This document shows positions 1-4,425 of a DNA stretch of 5,236 bases, one piece after another (positions within the stretch are counted from its first letter, which is position 1; every line of letters starts with the position of its first letter). Below the pieces are notes generated by a model. It saw only the letters and a list, made by a program, of their open reading frames with translations, had not been told where the DNA came from and did no database searches. A program made the translations under genes and the position numbers. The DNA is from an uncultured Fimbriimonadales bacterium (GTDB taxonomy: Bacteria; Armatimonadota; Fimbriimonadia; Fimbriimonadales; GBS-DC). The DNA lies in the NCBI GenBank assembly GCA_937925775.1, contig CALAMM010000024.1, forward strand, positions 1 to 5,236. The letters are read 5' to 3'.

Positions 1-161
1 ACCACCGAGCCGTCGGAGGAGACGTCAGTCGCCCCGCTCAAACCCCCTCCGAGCCTGCCCAGCCAGGTCAAACGCTGCGCGTTCAACAGGTTCACTGCGC
101 CAAGCCCAACGCTCAGCACAACCGCTATCCGAAATGCCCACTGTTTCACTGTGTGTCGCAT
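1..161 (-). CDS. N-terminus of a secreted HAF-repeat protein (partial, cut by left edge)
   Basis: This is the first 53 codons of a minus-strand gene that leaves the window on the left. It starts with ATG at 161-159, 8 bases after GGAGGT (170-175). Residues 1-28 form a signal peptide: a basic start (MRHTVK), a hydrophobic core (about 9-26) and a probable cut after LNA (26-28). Straight after it comes LTWLGRLGGGLSGATDVSSD followed by GSV (31-53). This closely matches the HAF extracellular repeat (pattern like F-x-WLG-x-LGGG...A-x-x-VS-x-DGSVVVG), which usually occurs in many tandem copies forming a propeller-like secreted domain. I infer a repeat-rich exported protein whose remaining copies lie outside the window. 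Family function is unknown. The ORF is open to the edge, its leader has a promoter, and it has its own ribosome binding site, so it is probably transcribed independently of rplI. Confidence 0.8.
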   Translation of the reverse strand, partial: MRHTVKQWAFRIAVVLSVGLGAVNLLNAQRLTWLGRLGGGLSGATDVSSDGSV

Positions 162-169
162 TGCTCTGT

Positions 170-175
170 ACCTCC
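170..175 (-). promoter_or_regulatory. Ribosome binding site of the HAF-repeat gene
   Basis: The minus strand reads GGAGGT followed by 8 bases and then ATG at 161. This is a strong Shine-Dalgarno sequence at ideal spacing, and it fixes the start of the truncated gene. Confidence 0.8.
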
Positions 176-199
176 ATTCCAGAAAATGTGTTTGTGCCG

Positions 200-219
200 C
201 GTTCAGGATGCTCTGAACG
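200..219 (-). promoter_or_regulatory. Hairpin in the leader of the HAF-repeat gene
   Basis: CGTTCAG at 200-206 pairs with CTGAACG at 213-219, giving a 7-bp perfect stem around a 6-base loop. It lies in the predicted 5' leader of the minus-strand gene, about 25 bases upstream of its ribosome binding site. No U-run follows, so it is not an intrinsic terminator. It may stabilise the mRNA or be a protein-binding dyad; no known riboswitch fold was recognised. Confidence 0.4.
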
Positions 220-248
220 GGCGCGATAACGGCTACGCAGCCACTTCT

Positions 249-257
249 ATTATAGCA
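249..257 (-). promoter_or_regulatory. Extended -10 promoter of the HAF-repeat gene
   Basis: The minus strand reads TGC-TATAAT: a perfect -10 hexamer (254-249) preceded by the TG dinucleotide of an extended -10 element. No good -35 hexamer is visible at 16-18 bases (the candidate is GCACCA), which is typical of extended -10 promoters. The predicted transcription start is near 242, giving a leader of about 80 bases before the ATG at 161. Confidence 0.65.
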
Positions 258-314
258 CATTGTTGTTTAGTTGGTGCTTGCTACTGCGTAGGGGAGCTGT
301 GTCTTGCAACGAAC

Positions 315-340
315 GGTTCCCCCTGCTTGCAGGGGGAACC
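315..340. repeat. Perfect 11-bp stem-loop with a CUUG loop, likely dispersed repeat element
   Basis: GGTTCCCCCTG (315-325) pairs perfectly with CAGGGGGAACC (330-340) around a CTTG loop; on plus-strand RNA this would be the very stable G(CUUG)C tetraloop. Neither side carries a T-run close to the stem, so it is a poor intrinsic terminator. It is followed by GCTGGAGGGGGTTC and then AAAAACGC, parts of which recur further right. I read it as one module of a composite intergenic repeat cluster. On the minus strand it would sit far downstream of rplI and upstream of the HAF promoter. Confidence 0.6.
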
Positions 341-371
341 TGCTGGAGGGGGTTCAAAAACGCTCAACTAC

Positions 372-391
372 CGACGCCAAGAATGGCGTCG
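372..391. repeat. Perfect 8-bp stem-loop in the intergenic repeat cluster
   Basis: CGACGCCA (372-379) pairs with TGGCGTCG (384-391) around the loop AGAA. On the minus strand a T5 tract (360-356) follows about 11 bases later, too far for a standard intrinsic terminator. It is probably part of the same repeat cluster as its neighbours. Confidence 0.5.
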
Positions 392-420
392 CACCAGTGT
401 TGTTCGTCAGGCGGGACGCC

Positions 421-483
421 GACGCTACGCTGGAGGGTTCGTAGCGTCAGCGTCTCGCTGACGAAAAAAACGCTGACGCTACG
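421..483. repeat. Nested palindromes with four copies of one arm (GACGCTACG / CGTAGCGTCAGCG)
   Basis: Four related arms lie in 63 bases: A = GACGCTACG (421-429), B = CGTAGCGTCAGCGT (440-453), C = CGCTGACG (456-463) and D = ACGCTGACGCTACG (470-483). B can pair with A (9 bp, 10-base loop), with C (8 bp, TCT loop) or with D (14 bp perfect, 16-base interior), so the folds are mutually exclusive. A run of seven A's (464-470) separates C from D. This looks like partial copies of one palindromic repeat inserted next to each other. No coding potential is evident. A regulatory switch downstream of rplI is possible but unproven. Confidence 0.65.
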
Positions 484-515
484 GCTTTGGTTTCGTTGGC
501 GGGGCACTGGCGCGA

Positions 516-542
516 CCCCCCTCCCACGGCATGGGAGAGGGG
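516..542. repeat. 11-bp stem-loop downstream of rplI
   Basis: CCCCCCTCCCA (516-526) pairs with TGGGAGAGGGG (532-542) around CGGCA. One position (520/538) is a mismatch on the plus strand but a U-G wobble in minus-strand RNA. It begins 33 bases past the rplI stop and is the first strong hairpin that transcript would meet. No U-run follows it (GTCGCGCC), so termination here is doubtful; it may mark or protect the 3' end of the mRNA. Its C/G-rich form resembles short dispersed palindromes common in GC-rich genomes. Confidence 0.5.
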
Positions 543-574
543 CTTGGGATGAGAGGAAAAACGCCAACGCGCGG

Positions 575-1033
575 TTAGGACTCCTCTGAGCCGCGCACCT
601 CTACGGTGATGGTCGCTTCGATGTCGGCTTCCCAGCGGATGGGCACAGTGTAGGTTCCCGCCATTTTGATGGGGTCGAGTAGTTCGATGGTGCGCTTGTC
701 CACGCGCACGCCGTGCTGCTGCAGGATGGCTTCAGCGATTGCGTCGGCGGTCACCGCGCCGAACAGTTTGGTGGAGTTGGGCGCGGTGCGTCCCTGAATC
801 GTGACCGTCTGCCCGTTCAGCTTCGCCGCAGCATCGCGCGCGGCTTGACGAAGCTGCTCGGCGCGCTCCTTGCGCACGCGCTCGCGCTCCGCACGCGCTT
901 TCAAGTTGCCCTTCGTGGCGGGCACTGCCCAGCCCTTCGGGATCAGATAGTTGCGGGCGTAGCCGCCTGCCACTTTCTTGATATCGCCTGCTTTGCCCAG
1001 ATTAGGGACATCACGCACAAGGATCACTTCCAT
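575..1033 (-). CDS. rplI: 50S ribosomal protein bL9
   Basis: The protein has 152 residues, normal for bL9, which binds 23S rRNA at the base of the L1 stalk and helps hold the reading frame. The N-terminal domain (1-40) carries the complete L9 signature: G13, G16, V21, G24-Y25, N28-Y29-L30, G34, A36, T40. A charged connecting helix (about 41-75, rich in Lys, Arg and Glu) follows, then the C-terminal RNA-binding domain (about 76-152, TVTIQGRTAPNSTKLFGAVT region). The start at 1033 is chosen because MEVILVRDV is the usual bL9 beginning and AAGGAGGT lies 7 bases upstream; an upstream in-frame ATG at 1132 would add 33 non-homologous residues lying inside the MCE gene. It is the last gene of an apparent operon after the MCE gene. 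Its usual partners rpsF, ssb and rpsR are not here, which is atypical placement. Confidence 0.98.
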   Translation of the reverse strand: MEVILVRDVPNLGKAGDIKKVAGGYARNYLIPKGWAVPATKGNLKARAERERVRKERAEQLRQAARDAAAKLNGQTVTIQGRTAPNSTKLFGAVTADAIAEAILQQHGVRVDKRTIELLDPIKMAGTYTVPIRWEADIEATITVEVRGSEES

Positions 1034-1040
1034 CGTTGTT

Positions 1041-1049
1041 ACCTCCTTA
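1041..1049 (-). promoter_or_regulatory. rplI Shine-Dalgarno sequence fused to the MCE gene stop codon
   Basis: The minus strand reads TAAGGAGGT, then AACAACG, then the rplI ATG. The first three bases (1049-1047) are the TAA stop of the upstream MCE gene, and AAGGAGGT is a near-perfect anti-SD match. A ribosome ending the MCE protein would sit on the rplI ribosome binding site, so translational coupling or termination-reinitiation is likely. Confidence 0.85.
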
Positions 1050-2477
1050 GCGTTGGATGCGGACACCGAACGCGGGCTGATTATGGCGGAACGGGCTATC
1101 CAACCCGCCCCACACCCAGACGCCTTGCGCAACGCGCCAGTGCAACCGCGCCTGCCCGCGCCAATTGTTCGGATCGAACAATTCGAGGGTCAACATCCCC
1201 TGTTCGCTCAGCTTATAGTCTACCCCAAAGCCCGCCTTCGCGCCGAAGATGCCGTAGCGCAGCAAGAGTTTCGAACTCAACGGCGTCCCATACTGCGCAA
1301 TGAGCTGATCCGACTCCGTGAAATCGTACAGTCCAATGCGCAGCTGGTTCTGGTTCTGCAAGAAAAAGGTGGCAATCAGGTCGGTGCGGTAGCGCTCAAG
1401 GTCTGCATTGTAGCCCATATCCAGCAGATAGGTGGCGTCGCGTATGCCGAAGGTGCGCGCCGTTGCGAAACTCTCCAGCGATTCGTTCACTTTGCGAAAC
1501 GACTCGCTTGCCTGCTGGAGCACGGGCTTTGCTTCGTTGAGCGTTTCGTTGAGGTTGCGCGTGAGCGTTTCGGCGTTGTCCAGCACTGCACTGGTTTTGT
1601 CCGCCAGTTGAATGGCGCGTTCGCTCACGACGCGCACATTCTCCGCGGTCGCTTTCAGGTTGCCCTGAAGTTGTTCGTCGGCGACGAGTTGGTTCACCTG
1701 CTCAAGGAGTTGCTCGACGCGCTCGGCGCTGGCGCGTGCGCTGGCGAGCGTTGCGCGAAGGTCTTCGTTGAGTTGGGGGTCTTGGAGAAGTTTGTTGGTT
1801 GCTTGTAGGGTGCGGTTCATCTCTTGGGTGGTATCGGCGGCGTTGGCGAGCAGGCGGCGCACCGAGTCGCGATTCTCGGCAAGTAGCCCTTCTGCCTGAG
1901 CCAGCAGGCGGGCGGTCTGGTTCGTTGCCCGTTCCACTGCTTGCAGTGTGTCTTGCACGGCGTTGCGCAGCTGTTGGTCTTCCAGCAGGGTGCGTGCAGC
2001 CGCGAGCGTGCGCCGAACCTCACGCAGGGTCGCCTCGATTTCTGGAGCGAAGCGGTCAACGGTGCGGCTCAGGTCTAATGGTGGCTCGCCCTCCACCACG
2101 CTACCTGCCGTTAGCACGCCGCGCACTTGGTCGGGCGGGGTTATCTCCACGCGCGTCTCGCCTGGCAGCAGCAGTCCGCCTGCGAGCCGAAAGGTAGACC
2201 CTTGCGGGATTTGCACCTCCTCACGAATGGCGAGCGTGAGCGTGGCTTTCGGGGGCGTGCCTTCCAGCGCGACCGCCTTCACAAAGCCCACAGGCACGCC
2301 CGCCATCAGCACTGGCGCCCCCACAGACACATTGCGGGCGTCCGCAAAGCGTGCCCTGATGAGGTAGTGCCCCCGATCCGAAAACCGCGCCTGCAAGAAC
2401 TGCAAGCCGACCACCAGCAGCACGACGCCCACCAGTAGCACCGCGCCCACACGCGCCAAATCGGATCGCATCGGCAT
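1047..2477 (-). CDS. MCE/MlaD-family membrane-anchored lipid-transport protein
   Basis: This 476-residue protein has, in order: one N-terminal membrane helix (about 8-28, LARVGAVLLVGVVLLVVGL); an MCE domain (about 38-115, including VGAPVLMAGVPVGFV at 52-66 and LPGETRVEI at 104-112); a long Gln/Ala/Leu-rich helical region (about 136-340) with related units near 164, 198, 230 and 264; and a beta-rich C-terminus (about 342-476) of alternating polar and hydrophobic strands ending in VRIQR. MCE proteins form hexameric rings in the periplasm that carry phospholipids or other lipids with an ABC transporter (MlaFE-like), which is not in this window. The helical stalk and beta-rich end suggest a span towards the outer membrane (inference). 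The start ATG at 2477 follows the upstream gene by 13 bases and has no clear Shine-Dalgarno; ATG at 2471 is an alternative. The symbol mlaD is withheld because several MCE subfamilies exist. Confidence 0.9.
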   Translation of the reverse strand: MPMRSDLARVGAVLLVGVVLLVVGLQFLQARFSDRGHYLIRARFADARNVSVGAPVLMAGVPVGFVKAVALEGTPPKATLTLAIREEVQIPQGSTFRLAGGLLLPGETRVEITPPDQVRGVLTAGSVVEGEPPLDLSRTVDRFAPEIEATLREVRRTLAAARTLLEDQQLRNAVQDTLQAVERATNQTARLLAQAEGLLAENRDSVRRLLANAADTTQEMNRTLQATNKLLQDPQLNEDLRATLASARASAERVEQLLEQVNQLVADEQLQGNLKATAENVRVVSERAIQLADKTSAVLDNAETLTRNLNETLNEAKPVLQQASESFRKVNESLESFATARTFGIRDATYLLDMGYNADLERYRTDLIATFFLQNQNQLRIGLYDFTESDQLIAQYGTPLSSKLLLRYGIFGAKAGFGVDYKLSEQGMLTLELFDPNNWRGQARLHWRVAQGVWVWGGLDSPFRHNQPAFGVRIQR

Positions 2478-2490
2478 AAAGAGTACCCGA

Positions 2491-2889
2491 TTACGGCTTC
2501 GCCTCCCAGACGCGCGTGGTGTGGATCTGGATTTTCAGTTCGGACACGCTTCGGAACTCCACCAGGCGCAGGCTCCCCTCGCGGGCAGGCAGATAGCTGC
2601 GCGTTTCTGGTGCAAGCGCACACCACGCTTTCGCCTCCTCCTCACTCGCCGTCACCCCTGCGCTCTCCATGTCAAAAGTGAACACGCGAAACGACTCCCC
2701 CAGACGCGCAAGCAACGACGGCGGTAGCGCAACGGTAAAGACCGCCTCCACCCCCTGCGCTTTCCAGCGCGGGTGGTGGATGTCAGGTTCATAGTGGGCG
2801 CAGGTCTCCACCACCACCGCGCCCAGCTCGCGCAAGGCACGCTCCTGCGCTGGAAGAAGCGCATGGCGTGTAATCACCACACTTTTCAT
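2491..2889 (-). CDS. Small alpha/beta protein of unknown function, first gene of the MCE-rplI operon
   Basis: I do not recognise this 132-residue protein. It has no signal peptide or membrane helix, so it is probably cytoplasmic. Its pattern is Rossmann-like: strand KSVVITRH (2-8), helix LLPAQERALRELG (11-23), strand AVVVETC (24-30), strand VEAVFTVA (47-54), helix LPPSLLARLG (55-64), strand FRVFTFDM (67-74), helix SEEEAKAWCA (81-90), then extended segments LRLVEFRSV and ELKIQIHTTRVW near the end. Codon use and GC content match the MCE and rplI genes, and the 13-base gap to the MCE start supports an operon. The ATG at 2889 has no Shine-Dalgarno, but a -10 element lies just upstream (2903-2898), predicting an mRNA start about 2 bases before the ATG. 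That ATG overlaps the plus-strand ATG at 2888. The gene is supported by the long open frame and context; its function is unknown. Confidence 0.72.
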   Translation of the reverse strand: MKSVVITRHALLPAQERALRELGAVVVETCAHYEPDIHHPRWKAQGVEAVFTVALPPSLLARLGESFRVFTFDMESAGVTASEEEAKAWCALAPETRSYLPAREGSLRLVEFRSVSELKIQIHTTRVWEAKP

Positions 2890-2890
2890 G

Positions 2891-2909
2891 GCACGGTATA
2901 ATACCCGCG
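2891..2909. promoter_or_regulatory. Symmetric bidirectional promoter between the operon and the deacetylase
   Basis: GGTATAATACC (2895-2905) is a perfect palindrome apart from its central base. On the plus strand it gives a perfect -10 box TATAAT (2897-2902), predicting a start at 2909, exactly the G of an in-frame GTG. On the minus strand it gives TATTAT (2903-2898), predicting a start near 2891, two bases before the ATG at 2889. No good -35 hexamer is visible on either side. Overlapping, oppositely oriented -10 elements are a known form of bidirectional promoter. Assignment here is from sequence only. Confidence 0.6.
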
Positions 2910-3700
2910 TGCGCTGGGCGTACTGGATCGATGCGTTGCTGTGCCTGCTGCTGGTGTATTACTTTTTGCCTGACCTGACGGGCGAGTCGCGTGCGCATTT
3001 GCTGAGCGTGGAATATTGGCGGCTACGCTGGCGCGGCGAGCATCTGATGACACGCGAGGGCGTGCTGTGGCGTGGTGACCCCCGCGTGCCTGTGGTCGCG
3101 CTCACCTTCGACGACGGACCCGACCCCGAAACCACCCCGCGCGTTTTGGATATTTTGAAACAAGAAGGCGTTCGGGCAACATTTTTCGTGGTGGGAACCA
3201 AGCTGAAGCGGTATCCTGAGCTGGCGCGGCGCATCGTGGCGGAGGGGCACGCGCTCGGCTGCCACAGCTACGACCACCAACGGCAGACGAGCCTCACGGA
3301 GGAGCAAGTGTGGCGTCAGATCCGCGATTGTCAGGTTCTGGCACAGCGGATCGGCGTGTCGCTGGTCGCCTATCGTCCCCCATATCTGGATCAGAACGCG
3401 GCGGTGCGTCGCGCCGTGCAACGCTGGGGGATGCCCCTCGTCATGGCAACTGCGCTGGGCGAGCCAGAGTCCCCACCCCGCACCCACGCATGGGTCTATC
3501 GCTACGCACGACGGGCACACAACGGCAGTATCCTACTCCTGCACGATACCTATCCCTACACCGCCGACGCCCTGCCTGAACTCATCCGCGCCCTGCGAGC
3601 GCGCGGGTTCAAATTCGCCACCATACCCGAAATGATAGAGCACCTCCAGGCGTCGCACGCGCGTCATAAGGGGACTATCCGCGTCTATACAGCGCGCTGA
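2909..3700 (+). CDS. Membrane-anchored polysaccharide deacetylase (CE4 / NodB domain)
   Basis: The protein is 263 residues from the GTG at 2909, or 270 from the ATG at 2888. CE4 enzymes remove N- or O-acetyl groups from glycans such as peptidoglycan, chitin oligomers or xylan in a metal-dependent reaction. Visible motifs, numbered from the GTG: TFDDGP (66-71) with the catalytic-base and metal aspartates D68 and D69; HSYDH (119-123) with metal ligands H119 and H123; RPPY (156-159); and ILLLHD with the catalytic H212. The usual fourth motif (a DxxDW-like segment) is not evident between RPPY and LLLH. A hydrophobic segment at about 4-21 with an N-terminal arginine suggests an anchor with the enzyme outside the cytoplasm. 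I prefer GTG 2909 because TATAAT ends 6 bases upstream, giving a leaderless mRNA; the ATG at 2888 lacks a Shine-Dalgarno and overlaps the divergent start. Substrate cannot be told from the sequence. Confidence 0.95.
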   Translation: MRWAYWIDALLCLLLVYYFLPDLTGESRAHLLSVEYWRLRWRGEHLMTREGVLWRGDPRVPVVALTFDDGPDPETTPRVLDILKQEGVRATFFVVGTKLKRYPELARRIVAEGHALGCHSYDHQRQTSLTEEQVWRQIRDCQVLAQRIGVSLVAYRPPYLDQNAAVRRAVQRWGMPLVMATALGEPESPPRTHAWVYRYARRAHNGSILLLHDTYPYTADALPELIRALRARGFKFATIPEMIEHLQASHARHKGTIRVYTAR

Positions 3701-3750
3701 GAGCACCTCCCACCGCCACTGTTTGACTGCGGAGTGTGCCAGTGCGCCTT

Positions 3751-4398
3751 CTACTGAGTAGATGCACGAGACCTTGGGTGGAGCCGCTTGAGTATCTCAG
3801 ACCACTCCTGCTCCATCTCAGCATCCCACGCACTCTCTTTGGAAAAACACACCAAAATCAACCTATCCCGAATCGAACCCACTAAGCATCGCAGATGCCA
3901 ACTTTGTTTCTTCTCCTCATCAATCTTTAGCGTTATAACAATGTGATATACGCTGAAAGAGGACGAATCTATAGGTAAAGTAGCGACATGCTCCAGCTTG
4001 ACATCTAAGTCGCTACACAAGCCTTCCTTCGCACCAAAAGCCGCACGCACAGCTATTAGGAGTAGTAAAGGAGCATTACACGCATGCTCTATCAAGCGAT
4101 CAGATAGCGCCTCAGCTGGAACATCTGAGGGCACTTGATACTCATAAACCGTTAGAGAAGCCGATAGCAAATGGTTTTCGGCGCTCTCGCTGCTTATGCT
4201 CGGCAAACGGTAAGCTCTTTTATTATGAACAACCCAACAGGGATACGGGTTTTGCTTTATGTCGTCGCCTGCAGTGGTTCGTTTCCACTGATTGTCAAGT
4301 ACGATCGAGATACTATCCGTCGAAAGCGATAGTTGGTATGCGAAACTATGCGCTATGCTCAATGAGATTAGCCCTATCAGAAATGTTCTCTGTCTCAT
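3751..4398 (-). CDS. Secreted protein of unknown function, downstream partner of the Cys-rich RHS-like gene
   Basis: The protein has 215 residues. Residues 1-20 form a classical signal peptide (MRQR, a hydrophobic core, then SFA before the probable cut after A20). No lipobox cysteine or other membrane anchor is seen, so it is probably periplasmic or exported. The mature part has five cysteines. Its strand/helix rhythm, with ISIVLDNQWKRT near the start, a strand pair SVYHIVITLKI and LRCLVGSIRDRLILVCFSK, and a closing helix MEQEWSEILKRLH, is reminiscent of the DcrB/PsbP-like (Mog1) fold; this is a weak inference. It starts 27 bases after the upstream stop, with AGGAGG (4410-4415) 11 bases before the ATG and a second AGGAG only 2 bases before it. 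Its base composition is clearly poorer in GC than the MCE-rplI operon (28 of 60 bases in 3841-3900). Its role, for example immunity, chaperone or partner of the upstream protein, is speculative. Confidence 0.75.
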   Translation of the reverse strand: MRQRTFLIGLISLSIAHSFAYQLSLSTDSISIVLDNQWKRTTAGDDIKQNPYPCWVVHNKRAYRLPSISSESAENHLLSASLTVYEYQVPSDVPAEALSDRLIEHACNAPLLLLIAVRAAFGAKEGLCSDLDVKLEHVATLPIDSSSFSVYHIVITLKIDEEKKQSWHLRCLVGSIRDRLILVCFSKESAWDAEMEQEWSEILKRLHPRSRASTQ

Positions 4399-4409
4399 CG
4401 CTCCTGTTC

Positions 4410-4415
4410 CCTCCT
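4410..4415 (-). promoter_or_regulatory. Ribosome binding site in the gap between the right-hand gene pair
   Basis: AGGAGG lies 11 bases before the ATG at 4398, and another AGGAG (4405-4401) lies just 2 bases before it. One spacing is long and the other too short for an ideal site, so the start is likely but initiation may be modest or depend on coupling to the upstream gene, which ends at 4426. Confidence 0.5.
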
Positions 4416-4425
4416 GTGGATTTTC

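Noticed and set aside
81..91. Shared 11-base string gttcaacaggt at 81-91 and 5191-5201
   Set aside because: Both lie in coding sequence for LLN in different proteins and have no wider similarity, so it is a chance match.
315..483. CRISPR array
   Set aside because: The repeats are inverted, unequal in length and not separated by regular unique spacers.
364..567. Minus-strand ORF of 67 codons between rplI and the HAF gene, starting with TTG
   Set aside because: It runs entirely through the palindromic repeat cluster, has no ribosome binding site, and its composition follows the repeats, not a protein.
557..574. Intrinsic terminator just after rplI, using the minus-strand T5 at 561-557
   Set aside because: No stable stem directly precedes the T-run; only weak GC-rich self-pairing can be drawn.
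153..589. Overlapping plus-strand ORFs of 102 and 109 codons
   Set aside because: They lie antisense to the HAF gene start and across the repeat cluster, lack a ribosome binding site and resemble no protein.
1034..1132. N-terminal extension of bL9 from the upstream ATG at 1132
   Set aside because: The extra 33 residues lie inside the MCE coding region, are unlike bL9, and the strong ribosome binding site at 1041-1048 points to the ATG at 1033.
978..1808. Long plus-strand ORF of 276 codons opposite the MCE gene
   Set aside because: The opposite strand encodes a clear MCE protein and bL9; in GC-rich DNA such long antisense frames are common shadows.
3701..3750. Possible terminator hairpin between the convergent genes (CACTG 3717-3721 with CAGTG 3740-3744)
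   Set aside because: The stem is only 5 bp around an 18-base loop and no T-run follows on either strand; nothing else is visible in these 50 bases.
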